Assembly (NCBI RefSeq): GCF_018336975.1
Contig: NZ_CP025572.1
Coordinates: 4,311,027-4,375,026, forward strand
DNA: 64,000 nucleotides
Origin: Marinomonas sp. CT5
GTDB taxonomy: Bacteria; Pseudomonadota; Gammaproteobacteria; Pseudomonadales; Marinomonadaceae
Direction: 5' to 3'
Below the pieces are notes generated by a model. It saw nothing but the letters and a program-made list of their open reading frames with translations. It was not told where the DNA came from and made no database searches. A program made the position numbers and the translations under genes. Below are positions 18,219-27,087 of this stretch, one piece after another; the stretch's first letter is position 1, and each line of letters begins with the position of its first letter.

Positions 18219-18513
18219 GATACTAATTGCTCTTGTGACGTCTTTATTGTTATAAGGCAGATTGAATATAGGCGATCTTCCAATCTTTCTTACAACCTTG
18301 TCAATTTAACCTATATTTTGACCTGAAAGAATGGACTATCTCTCCTATCAATACATCAAAGAAAAAATGAATACTGGGCTTTTTTAATTACAGGTACGAT
18401 TGCCGGTCTGTATCCTTCGTTCTTTCTTTATCTGTCCATGTGCAAGACCACCGAAAACACGTAAGGTGGTTAGTTTACTTTTCACCTCAGCATTCTTAAG
18501 TTAAGGACTCAAC
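18219..18513. other. Divergent intergenic region (295 bp)
   Basis: The region separates the OmpR-type regulator from the EamA transporter and must hold both promoters. ACCACC and GGTGGT near 18450-18474 could form a short hairpin before the EamA gene. No convincing operator or RNA gene was seen. Confidence 0.4.
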
Positions 18514-19410
18514 ATGATTCGCAAAGATATGTTTTTGGCACTGCTCATTATTTTTGCGTGGGGCTTTAACTTTATCGTTATGCGTTGGGGACTGGATGAG
18601 TTAACTCCCATGATGCTTGGCGGATTACGTTTTCTCGTTATTGGTATGATTGGCTGTTTCTTTTTCTCTCGACCTAAGACGCCGCTGCTTTGGTGTATAG
18701 GTTATGCTCTGTCGTTAAACTTCGGGCAATTTGCGTTTTTATTCAGTGCTATGTCCTTTGGTATGCCGGCTGGATTGGCTTCTTTGGTGCTGCAATCTCA
18801 GGCCATTTTCACCTTACTATTCGCCATCTTGTTATTAAAAGAAACCATTCGGCCCTATCAGGTATTGGCCATAGGTATTGCTATTGGAGGCTTAGCGGTC
18901 ATAGGTTTTGACAATGAAGACACCACCATGTCGGCACTGGGTTTTGGATTAACGCTTGCGGCGGGCTCAAGCTGGGCATTGGGTAATATTTTCACCAAGA
19001 TCATCAGCCGAAAAGGTTATGACACTAACTTAAACATGATTGTATGGTCGAGTTGGATTCCACCGATTCCTTTCTTTATTTGCGCTTACCTCATAGATGG
19101 TCCAGACGTAATGTGGAACAACCTCACTGGACTAAACTTCAAATCGATTTCATCGCTGGCCTATTTATCCATCTTTGCGACATTGGCGGGGTATGGTTTG
19201 TGGAGTCATCTATTGTCTCGCTACCCTGCAGCAACTGTCGCACCTCTTACCTTGGGCGTTCCCGTGGTTGGCTTAACATCAGCCGAGATCTTTCTGTCAG
19301 AAACGGTGAGTTCTATGCAATGGATAGGAATTTTAATCGTTTTGCTGGGGTTAATGTTGAACACATTCGGTGGCCGCTGGCTAAAGAAAATTAGCCAGCG
19401 CACCGCTTAA
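18514..19410 (+). CDS. EamA/DMT family transporter
   Basis: The 298-residue protein has about ten membrane helices arranged as two EamA repeats: the first begins FLALLIIFAWGFNFIVMRWG, the second near FGLTLAAGSSWALGNIFTKI. It resembles the O-acetylserine/cysteine exporter EamA and related drug/metabolite exporters. It stands alone, with an AAGGA ribosome site before the ATG. The substrate is unknown. Confidence 0.88.
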   Translation: MIRKDMFLALLIIFAWGFNFIVMRWGLDELTPMMLGGLRFLVIGMIGCFFFSRPKTPLLWCIGYALSLNFGQFAFLFSAMSFGMPAGLASLVLQSQAIFTLLFAILLLKETIRPYQVLAIGIAIGGLAVIGFDNEDTTMSALGFGLTLAAGSSWALGNIFTKIISRKGYDTNLNMIVWSSWIPPIPFFICAYLIDGPDVMWNNLTGLNFKSISSLAYLSIFATLAGYGLWSHLLSRYPAATVAPLTLGVPVVGLTSAEIFLSETVSSMQWIGILIVLLGLMLNTFGGRWLKKISQRTA

Positions 19411-19421
19411 ATGACTAGAAC

Positions 19422-20252
19422 CTAATCTTTTTTGTCTTGCTGCGCGTCGATTTTATCCGCAAGACGCGCCACTTGAGCTTGCAATTCAGAGATTTGAGAA
19501 ACCAAGGCTTGATGATGATTCTCTTGGTTTTCGTGCTCTTCTTGCGCGGTTTCACGCGTCATCACATCCAACACCACACCAACCATCATGTTTAAAAAAA
19601 CAAACGCGGTGAGAAAGATAAAGATGATGTAGAAAATCCAGCTGAATGGATAAACGTCCATCGTCTCGTACATCACATCCGTCCAATCTTCGAACGTGGC
19701 AACGCGGAACAGCGTCAGCATTGAGATAGCAATATCCCCCCAAAGGGTCTCATTCACTTGATGGAAAAAGATAGAGCCAACCGCCGCGAAGATGTAAAAA
19801 ATGATAAACATCAACAAGGCGATGTAGCCCATTTTCGGAATGGCTTTCAGCAAGGCATTAATCAAAAAGCGTAAGTCTGGAATGATCGAGACCAAACGTA
19901 AAACGCGGAAAACTCGTAACAGACGAGCCACCAAAATCATTTCTGTATTCGAAATGGGCACCAAGCTACCAATCACAATAACCGTATCGAAAACGTTCCA
20001 AGGATCCTTAAAGAAGCGACGTTTATCATCACAAGCGATAAAGCGCAGCGACAGCTCTACCAAAAAGAAGACAGTAATAAAATTGTCTAAATAGTTAATG
20101 GCCGTATCAATGCCATAGGGTAAAGAATAGGTTTTTGCACCAACGGTTAAGGCAGCAACCACAATGATACTGATGATGAAACCTTGGAACCACACACTGC
20201 GCTCAATACGCTTTATCGTAGCAAACCAATTTCCAGAACGACTCACTTCCAT
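19422..20252 (-). CDS. Voltage-gated one-domain cation channel (BacNav-like)
   Basis: The 276-residue protein has six helices. S4 carries four arginines at every third position (RLLRVFRVLRL). The pore loop is followed by S6 (FVFLNMMVGVVLDVM) and a C-terminal coiled coil (ALVSQISELQAQVARLADKI) that assembles the tetramer. The selectivity filter reads TFEDWTD (residues 186-192), more acidic than the TLESWSM of bacterial sodium channels and close to the engineered calcium-selective CavAb filter. I chose the ATG at 20252; a TTG at 20276 would add eight residues. The ion preference is inferred. Confidence 0.9.
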   Translation of the reverse strand: MEVSRSGNWFATIKRIERSVWFQGFIISIIVVAALTVGAKTYSLPYGIDTAINYLDNFITVFFLVELSLRFIACDDKRRFFKDPWNVFDTVIVIGSLVPISNTEMILVARLLRVFRVLRLVSIIPDLRFLINALLKAIPKMGYIALLMFIIFYIFAAVGSIFFHQVNETLWGDIAISMLTLFRVATFEDWTDVMYETMDVYPFSWIFYIIFIFLTAFVFLNMMVGVVLDVMTRETAQEEHENQENHHQALVSQISELQAQVARLADKIDAQQDKKD

Positions 20253-20350
20253 TATTTTTCTACACCTAATATGCAATCTTGAAAACCTGCATTAAAGACA
20301 GGTAGCGCCATATTAAGTTCATATCATGAAGAAGAAAAGAATCGGTAGAT

Positions 20351-20375
20351 AAAATGCCCACTTTATAGGTGGGCA
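20351..20375 (-). terminator. Terminator of the GntR-controlled catabolic operon
   Basis: On the minus strand TGCCCAC and GTGGGCA form a 7-bp stem with a 7-nt loop, followed by TTTTATC. It lies about 55 bp after the aldehyde dehydrogenase stop, the end of the operon that starts at 31161. Confidence 0.7.
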
Positions 20376-20429
20376 AACCCGCTGGGAGTAAACGCAGCTA
20401 GAGTGGAGTCATATCAAACACTGTAGAGC

Positions 20430-21851
20430 TTAGGACCAACCTGCGGTGGACTTTATTTCAAGATAGTCATGCAGCCCCCATTTACCGTGCTCACGACCAT
20501 TGCCTGATTGTTTGTAGCCGCCAAACGGGGCTCTGGCATCCCAAGCAGCATTGTTAATCCAGATCGACCCAACACGCAGGCGCCGCGCAATATAGCGTGC
20601 CTTATCTAAATCTGGGCACTGCACATAACCAGACAGACCGTACACAGTATCGTTGGCAATTCGTATCGCCTCATCGATATCTTGATATGGGATAAGCGTA
20701 ATGACTGGCCCGAAGATTTCTTCACGTTCAATCGTCATACCTGGTGTTACATCAGCAAACACGGTGGGCTTAATGTAGAACCCTGACTCCAACCCTTCAG
20801 GGCGACCAAGCCCGCCGCTCACTAAGGTTGCACCTTCTTCAATACCAGACTGAATCAGAGACTGGATACGCGTAAATTGCAGTTGATTCACCACAGGACC
20901 AAGACTCACCGCTTGTTCAGGGTGACCCACGGTATGTGCTTCTGCGGCTTCTTTGGCGTATAGCTTCGCTTGTTCCATTTTGTCGGCTGGGACCAGTAAA
21001 CGTCCGGGTGAACGACACGCCTGACCACAGTTTACAAAACACGCTCCGACCCCTTCAAAAATCGCAGTTTTTAGATCGGCTTCAGGCGTTACGATATTGG
21101 CAGATTTGCCTCCTAACTCTTGAGCAACACGTTTGACCGTTTCCGCTGCCGTTTTGGCCACCGCAATCCCCGCGCGAGTCGATCCCGTAATCGAAATCAT
21201 GTCCACGTCAGGGTGGGCAGAAAGCGCTTCCCCAGCTACCTCACCATAGCCCGTAACATGGTTATAAACGCCTGCCGGAAAGCCTGCCTGTTCGATCAAC
21301 TCGGCAAACAGCAGTGAAGAGAGCGGAGAGTACTCAGATGGCTTTGCCACCACGGTGCAGCCCGCGGCCAAAGCTGGAGCGACTTTCACCACGAGTTGGT
21401 TCATGGGCCAATTCCAAGGTGTAATCAAACCGCACACACCAACAGCCTCGTAGGATATCTGCGTGTTGCCCTGCATGGTGTCCATTTCAAGCTCATCCAG
21501 TGCGTCAATCGCCGCTTCTAGGTGAGCCCGCCCTACCCACGCCTGAGCGTCTTTTGAAAACGACAAAACGGTTCCCATTTCTTTCGTCATCAGTTGAGCA
21601 ATCTCGTCGTAACGCTCGTTATAAAGCTCTAGTAGCCGACGCAACAGCGTCAGCCGCTCTGCTTTACTGGTCAATTGCCACGCGTCAAACGCTTGGCGGG
21701 CAGCTTGAACGGCATCGTTCACATCTTGCTCATTGCCCATCGGGATATCATAAAGAAAGCTTTCATCTGCGGGGTTAATGAGTGGATGCTTTGCCGTACC
21801 GTGGGGCGTCACCCATTGGCCATTGATATAAAATTTATCGATATTGTTCAT
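20430..21851 (-). CDS. NAD(P)-dependent aldehyde dehydrogenase
   Basis: The 473-residue protein has the full active site of the family: ITPWNWP near residue 140, the glutamate in QELGGKSANIV and the nucleophilic cysteine in FVNCGQACRSPGR, then EEIFGPVI. It oxidises an aldehyde to an acid in the cytoplasm. It is the last gene of the ABC-transporter operon, 12 bp after the flavin monooxygenase. It may oxidise an aldehyde formed by that enzyme or by the class II aldolase; the real substrate is unknown. Confidence 0.92.
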   Translation of the reverse strand: MNNIDKFYINGQWVTPHGTAKHPLINPADESFLYDIPMGNEQDVNDAVQAARQAFDAWQLTSKAERLTLLRRLLELYNERYDEIAQLMTKEMGTVLSFSKDAQAWVGRAHLEAAIDALDELEMDTMQGNTQISYEAVGVCGLITPWNWPMNQLVVKVAPALAAGCTVVAKPSEYSPLSSLLFAELIEQAGFPAGVYNHVTGYGEVAGEALSAHPDVDMISITGSTRAGIAVAKTAAETVKRVAQELGGKSANIVTPEADLKTAIFEGVGACFVNCGQACRSPGRLLVPADKMEQAKLYAKEAAEAHTVGHPEQAVSLGPVVNQLQFTRIQSLIQSGIEEGATLVSGGLGRPEGLESGFYIKPTVFADVTPGMTIEREEIFGPVITLIPYQDIDEAIRIANDTVYGLSGYVQCPDLDKARYIARRLRVGSIWINNAAWDARAPFGGYKQSGNGREHGKWGLHDYLEIKSTAGWS

Positions 21852-21863
21852 CGTTGTTTCCTT

Positions 21864-23306
21864 CTAACGCAAAGACGTGGGTTTCAAGCCGAAACGCATC
21901 GACTCTTGCTGTAGTTGCTCATAAGCATCGGGAATTGCATCAGGGCCAACCAATTTGAACGTCAGCGCCGTCACCGGATGATGATGAATCAGTGTCGCAA
22001 CATCTTCTGGCACTTTCCCTTCTGGGTCTGAACCATTCAATCGCGCAAATTTGATCGTCTGCATATGTTGGTAGAGATCCTTACCTTTCTGGTTCACACT
22101 GTCATTGCAGGCGGTTCGGAGTGTGTCTTCATCTAGAGGTATCAAGCCGCTCCAACTGTAAGCGAGATAACGAGCTTGTTGTTCCAGTACAGGCAAGTAA
22201 GGGCCGATTTGTCCCCACAATCCCATGAAGGCTAGGTTCGGTACATCTGGGTGAAAGGTATGATTTGCTAAGGTAATGTGTTTGTTGGTTACGTTTAGCT
22301 GTTGCCGTAACTCGTCACTCAAAAATGGTAAATTCAAGGTATACCCTGTACCAAAGATAATGCCGTCAAAGTCCGCTTGGCTACCATCGGTAAAGTGGAC
22401 AACTCGGCCCTCTACTTTTTCGATCCAAGGTTTACAGGTAATTCTATTTTCTGCGATCAGATGCAAAAAATTCTGACTGCCCGTCGTCCCCGCAACAAGC
22501 ACATCTTCGTCAGGTTCTGGAGCCCCATACCAAGCAGGGTTACCTGAATATTTCAGAATGAATTCTCGTGTCTCCACCGCCCATTCCTCTGGTGTTGCCT
22601 GCTCTTGCCAAAGCGCGGCACTCCGAGTGAAGGCATAACATTCTGTTGGCGTACCTGTGATCAATTTAGGCATCACATATCGCTGGCGGCGCATCGTGGT
22701 TGTAACACTTTCTGTGCCGAGCATAGCCAAGTCAGACGCGATTTCTAATGATGAGATATTCCCCCCAGCGACGAGCACTTTTTTGCCGCGGTAGCGTTCT
22801 GGGTCGTCATAATTAAAGGCATGAATCACACCACAGTCACCTGAGAACTCTGCTAAGCCCTCAATCTTCGGGATGTCAGGCGTGTTGTAAGCGCCTGTTG
22901 CAATCACCACTTTATCGAAGGTTTTGTGTTGCACCTCACCATCATGATCAAGCTCAAGATGCCAAACGCCCTCTACCCGTGATAACGATGTGAGACGTGT
23001 CTGAGTCTGCAATACACTGTCTAGCTCAAACGCGCTCAAATAGTCTTTTAAGTATTGCTGAATCTCCGTATTTTTCGGGAACAGTGCGATGTCATCTTTA
23101 TGATCAAGATCAGAAAAGCGCGTCACCATTCTCGCAGTATTCGTACGCATTTGGGGCCACACGCCTGAGTTTGGGTTTTTGCATGCCCATTGCCCTCCGA
23201 CGTCACTGTGGCTCTCATAAATCACTGGGGCAAAGCCTTGTGACTTCAAATATCGGGCCGCCGCGATCCCACTTGGCCCCCCACCAATAATTGCTACCGA
23301 TTCCAT
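21864..23306 (-). CDS. Flavin-containing monooxygenase (FMO family)
   Basis: The 480-residue protein starts with the FAD-binding motif GGGPSGIAAARYL and GGQW, has an FMO-like segment (FSGDCGVIHAFNY) and a second dinucleotide site (VLVAGGNISSLEIASDL) for NADPH, then IIFGTGY. FMOs oxygenate soft nucleophiles such as amines and thioethers, or act as Baeyer-Villiger enzymes. AAGGAGG lies upstream of two adjacent ATGs; the second (23306) has better spacing. An FMO is unusual in a sugar-type operon. It follows the SDR gene after about 10 bp. Its substrate is unknown. Confidence 0.88.
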   Translation of the reverse strand: MESVAIIGGGPSGIAAARYLKSQGFAPVIYESHSDVGGQWACKNPNSGVWPQMRTNTARMVTRFSDLDHKDDIALFPKNTEIQQYLKDYLSAFELDSVLQTQTRLTSLSRVEGVWHLELDHDGEVQHKTFDKVVIATGAYNTPDIPKIEGLAEFSGDCGVIHAFNYDDPERYRGKKVLVAGGNISSLEIASDLAMLGTESVTTTMRRQRYVMPKLITGTPTECYAFTRSAALWQEQATPEEWAVETREFILKYSGNPAWYGAPEPDEDVLVAGTTGSQNFLHLIAENRITCKPWIEKVEGRVVHFTDGSQADFDGIIFGTGYTLNLPFLSDELRQQLNVTNKHITLANHTFHPDVPNLAFMGLWGQIGPYLPVLEQQARYLAYSWSGLIPLDEDTLRTACNDSVNQKGKDLYQHMQTIKFARLNGSDPEGKVPEDVATLIHHHPVTALTFKLVGPDAIPDAYEQLQQESMRFGLKPTSLR

Positions 23307-23316
23307 CATAGCCTCC

Positions 23317-24075
23317 TTAGTGAAAGTAAATACCACCACATACGTTCAGTGCTTGCCCGGTCACAAATGCGCTTAAATCCGAGGCAAAAAACACCGCAGG
23401 CCCAACAATGTCACTCGGCTCACCTAGACGTTTCAGCGCCGCCACCTCTTTCCAATGATTGATGGCTTCTTCAGACCCAAGATTGTTTTTGCCCATTTCC
23501 GTTAAAATGATGCCGGGGCAAATGGCATTGACGGTGATGCCATCCATCCCCGTTTCTTGGGCATAGACACGTGTTAAGGTCACCGCCGTTGCTTTGGTTG
23601 CCGCATAATGCCCTTGTGTTGGCACACCTTGACGGGCGGCGATCGAGGCGATGTTGATGATGCGCCCATTTTTGCGCTGGCGCATTTGCGGTAGCACCGC
23701 ATTGGTGACAAACAATAAGCCTTTACCATTCACCGCAAAGTGCGCATCCCAATCACCTTCACTAAGGTCTTCCAGTAATGACGGTTTAAGAATGCCTGCA
23801 TTATTTACTAATACATCAATATGCCCAGCTTGCTCTGTCGCTTGCGCCACCATGTTTTCGACGGCACTCTTATCGGTAATATCTGCGCCAAACACCCAAC
23901 ATTTGCGACCAAGCTTTTCAATGGCAGACTTTGCTTCGTTTAACCCTTTTTCTTCACGTGGTAAATCACAAATCACCACATCCGCGCCATGCTCAGCCAA
24001 GCCTTCTGCAAGCGCTCGACCGATCCCACGGCTAGCACCTGTCACCAAAACAACCTTATTTGTTAAATCAGACAT
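23317..24075 (-). CDS. SDR family oxidoreductase
   Basis: The 252-residue protein is a classical short-chain dehydrogenase: cofactor motif TGASRGIGRAL near residue 14, NNAG near 90, catalytic Ser in NIASIAAR, YAATK with the catalytic Tyr and Lys, and a C-terminal VTGQALNVCGG. It probably oxidises a hydroxyl of the imported sugar, polyol or a breakdown product with NAD(P). It lies between the kinase and the monooxygenase in the operon. Confidence 0.9.
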   Translation of the reverse strand: MSDLTNKVVLVTGASRGIGRALAEGLAEHGADVVICDLPREEKGLNEAKSAIEKLGRKCWVFGADITDKSAVENMVAQATEQAGHIDVLVNNAGILKPSLLEDLSEGDWDAHFAVNGKGLLFVTNAVLPQMRQRKNGRIINIASIAARQGVPTQGHYAATKATAVTLTRVYAQETGMDGITVNAICPGIILTEMGKNNLGSEEAINHWKEVAALKRLGEPSDIVGPAVFFASDLSAFVTGQALNVCGGIYFH

Positions 24076-24131
24076 TGCGAACCTCTTATTCTTGTTTTAA
24101 ATAGTTTGCGAATTTGGCAGACCCAGCCGCG

Positions 24132-25094
24132 CTAACTCGTTGCCGACATTGCTTTCAAAGGCCAATCGTTCATTGCCGACCATGTATCATCAAACGATGT
24201 TAATGTGCCGTCCGATCCAAGCCCCATCGCCACTTTTGCCGCTACCGCACCGGCAAATCGAACGCTTTCTTGTAACGTCCAGCCTTTAACCAGCCCGACA
24301 ATGACGCCGGCAGAAAAGCTATCGCCACATCCCGTGGTATCGACGACATCAATCTCATGCGCCGCCAATGAGAATGGCTGCCCTTGTTCTGGGTCGACGT
24401 ATACACCGTCTCCCCCCATAGTCAAGATGACATTTTTGACGCCTTTTTCTTTGAACCAATAAGCCACCTCAACAGGAGACTCCAAACCGGCCATCGCCGA
24501 TGCTTCCTCGATGGAAGGTATGAAGTAGTCGATATACGGTAGCAGTGGTAACACTAACTCCGTGGTCTCTGGCGTTGCTTGAATCAAGTCAAACGTTGTG
24601 ATGCGCCCAAGCTCTTTCGCTTTTTGAATAAAACGCAATGTCTTGGCACCGTCGAATGTGCGCAGTAACCCCGTGCCGCCAATATGAATAATGCGAGCAT
24701 CCAAAGCGGCTTCCATATCTTCATCCGCCACATCAAAGGTCGCGGCCGTTCCCGGTACATGTAAGGCAGGACGCTCGCCATTGGGTCGCACAGGCAAAAT
24801 GGTTGCAGAGGTTTGAACGCTTCCGTCACGTCTCACTAGCGTCGTATCAAGACCGAAAGCATTCATTTTATTAACTAAAAAGTCGCCCATTTCATCTGTG
24901 CCGACGGTGCTTACCATACGCGTATTCAAACCTAGAATGGCGCAGTCCACCGCGGTCGCCGCGGCTGTGCCTGCGACGGTCATCCGTATTTGTTCAATAA
25001 AGTCCGCGCGCCCTCCTTCGGGAATACGACTCACGGGATAGCCTAGGACATCCAGCACAGCAAAACCGACAGAACTTACATCAAAACTTGGCAT
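24132..25094 (-). CDS. PfkB family carbohydrate kinase
   Basis: The 320-residue protein has the ribokinase-fold C-terminal signature DTTGCGDSFSAGVIVGLVKG with its catalytic Asp, and GGDGVY before it. The N-terminal part contains the lid-like AAATAVDCAILGLN region and MVSTVGTDEMGDFL. It phosphorylates a sugar or nucleoside with ATP. The ATG at 25094 has AAGGGG 7 nt upstream and lies 10 bp after the permease stop; the start at 25130 is inside the permease gene and has no ribosome site. Together with the class II aldolase it suggests a phosphorylation-then-cleavage route. Confidence 0.9.
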   Translation of the reverse strand: MPSFDVSSVGFAVLDVLGYPVSRIPEGGRADFIEQIRMTVAGTAAATAVDCAILGLNTRMVSTVGTDEMGDFLVNKMNAFGLDTTLVRRDGSVQTSATILPVRPNGERPALHVPGTAATFDVADEDMEAALDARIIHIGGTGLLRTFDGAKTLRFIQKAKELGRITTFDLIQATPETTELVLPLLPYIDYFIPSIEEASAMAGLESPVEVAYWFKEKGVKNVILTMGGDGVYVDPEQGQPFSLAAHEIDVVDTTGCGDSFSAGVIVGLVKGWTLQESVRFAGAVAAKVAMGLGSDGTLTSFDDTWSAMNDWPLKAMSATS

Positions 25095-25104
25095 TTTATT
25101 CCCC

Positions 25105-26088
25105 TTATTCCGCACGTTTTCGAAGGCCAAAAGACAAACCTAATACAATAAATACAAGCAGCCCGATCCCAACTTGCTGCCAGAAGAAGTTCAAACCAAG
25201 CAGCAGCAACCCATTTCTCAACATTGCCAAGAACAACACACCTAAAATGGTACCGAACACAGAAGGTTTGCGTTCTTTACTAATGGCGGTACCGATAAAC
25301 GTCGCGCCAATGGCATCCAGCAAAAAGGCGTCTCCCGCAAGCGGTACATAGGAGCGCACTGTTGAAGACAACAACACACCGGAAATGCCACACAAAACCG
25401 AGCACGAGACGAACACTAAGGTGAGCTGAAATGGCACTCGAATACCTGAGTATTTGGCCACACCAGGCTGCGCGCCTAGAGCACTCACATAACGACCAAA
25501 TTTACCGCGATGCAACGCAAGGTAAACGGCTATGACGCAAGCCACTAATACGAGAAACGGTGTTGGAATGCCAAACAAAGACGTACGAGTGATCGCTTCA
25601 AACGGTGCCGCGAACTCACTTTTTGTCAGATAAATCGGTACACCACCAGACGTCGCCAGTTGCTGTACCGACTTACCAATAAACAGCACCCCGAGTGTCG
25701 CTAAGAACGGATCGATCTTGAGCTTATTGATCAACAGAGAATTGGTTAGCCCGACACAAGCCGCGACTAAAATAGCGACGATGACAGCAAACACACCATG
25801 ATGTCCCGCGCCAATCATCATAATAAACGCCATAGAAGCGAGGTCGATCGACACGCCAACAGACAAATCAATCCCACCTGCTGCGATAACGATGGTCATT
25901 CCCAAGGCGACAATCGCCAGCAGGACCACTTTGTTCGCAATCAAATTGGAAAAGTTATCGAAGTTCAAAAAGCCTTCGGCCGTCATCGAAAACAGAATAA
26001 ATACACCGATAAAGGCAACGTAAACCGCTTTGTGCGACATCGACTCGAGGGACATTTTTGGGGTAAGCGTTTTATTATTAACAGTCAT
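25105..26088 (-). CDS. Sugar ABC transporter permease (RbsC family), second
   Basis: The 327-residue membrane protein belongs to the ribose/xylose-type permease family, with GMTIVIAAGGIDLSVG as the typical segment and GATFIGTAISKERKPSVFGTILG near the C-terminus. It pairs with the other permease (26098-27087) to form the channel. AGGGGAAGG lies just before the ATG. Confidence 0.92.
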   Translation of the reverse strand: MTVNNKTLTPKMSLESMSHKAVYVAFIGVFILFSMTAEGFLNFDNFSNLIANKVVLLAIVALGMTIVIAAGGIDLSVGVSIDLASMAFIMMIGAGHHGVFAVIVAILVAACVGLTNSLLINKLKIDPFLATLGVLFIGKSVQQLATSGGVPIYLTKSEFAAPFEAITRTSLFGIPTPFLVLVACVIAVYLALHRGKFGRYVSALGAQPGVAKYSGIRVPFQLTLVFVSCSVLCGISGVLLSSTVRSYVPLAGDAFLLDAIGATFIGTAISKERKPSVFGTILGVLFLAMLRNGLLLLGLNFFWQQVGIGLLVFIVLGLSFGLRKRAE

Positions 26089-26097
26089 ATCCTTCCC

Positions 26098-27087
26098 CTA
26101 TGATTTTTTTGCAAATGAAGTAACGGCCACGACCACTAGAATCAGAGCGCCTTGTACGCCGCTTACCCAGTAAGAAGAGATACCTAGTAGCTGAAAGCCA
26201 TTCGACAATGCGCCGATAAACAATACCGCCAATAACGTACCGCCAATGGTCGGCACAAAGCGCCGTGAAAAGACCGCACCAAGCAGCGCTGCCGCCAAGA
26301 CAGGCAACAACAACAGTCCAGTGCCAGGCGTAGATGCGCTTAACCGCGCAACGATTAATATCGAAGCTGCGCTCGCAGCAAAGCCTGAAAAGAGATAACT
26401 GCCATACACATATCGCCCCGCATAGATGCCCACGGATTTAGCGGCTTCGACGTTGCCACCAACCGAATAAAGCCGTAACCCCACTGGGCTATAATGCACA
26501 ATAGCAACCATCAGGGCGGCACCAATGATGAGACACCAAGCCAGCGCGCTGATACCAAGGAATTTACCAAACGCAAGGGTGTCAAGAAGAGGTGACGCGG
26601 CACCTATCACGGTGTTTTGCGTCACCGCCAGCTCTAACCCCGCTGCGATATTCATGACAGCGAGCGTACTCAATAACGGCATAATGCGCAGTGTCACCAC
26701 GGCAAAGCCATTGAGAAAGCCGACACACAAACCGGTAGCAATGGCCGCTGGAATCGCCAAACTATCGCCATAACCGCGCTCTAACAATACCGCATACACC
26801 GCCGCACAGAGACCCGCGTTGGCAGCAATTGAAAGATCGATACCGCCTTTTTGCACATCGGTCCCAGTGCCGATAAACACCACCGTAATACCGAACGCTA
26901 AAAAACCTAAAATCGTCGATTGCTCAATGATATTGAGTATGTTGTAACTTGTGGTAAAGCCCCTCGCTGTCACAGCAAAGAACACCATAATCCCTAAAAA
27001 CGCCGCGAATGCACCGAGCCGTATCGCCATTTTTTGTAGGGTATAACCATTTGAATTCATGTCGGACTTGAACAGTTGGAGCTTCAT
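26098..27087 (-). CDS. Sugar ABC transporter permease (RbsC family), first
   Basis: The 329-residue protein shares the family features: GITVVFIGTGTDVQKGGIDLS and PVLAAALLGAVFSRRFVPTIGGTLL. It starts at an ATG that overlaps the ATPase stop by 4 nt (ATGA), with AGGAG upstream. Two different permease genes suggest a heterodimeric channel, as in AI-2 (Lsr) and some pentose systems. Confidence 0.92.
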   Translation of the reverse strand: MKLQLFKSDMNSNGYTLQKMAIRLGAFAAFLGIMVFFAVTARGFTTSYNILNIIEQSTILGFLAFGITVVFIGTGTDVQKGGIDLSIAANAGLCAAVYAVLLERGYGDSLAIPAAIATGLCVGFLNGFAVVTLRIMPLLSTLAVMNIAAGLELAVTQNTVIGAASPLLDTLAFGKFLGISALAWCLIIGAALMVAIVHYSPVGLRLYSVGGNVEAAKSVGIYAGRYVYGSYLFSGFAASAASILIVARLSASTPGTGLLLLPVLAAALLGAVFSRRFVPTIGGTLLAVLFIGALSNGFQLLGISSYWVSGVQGALILVVVAVTSFAKKS

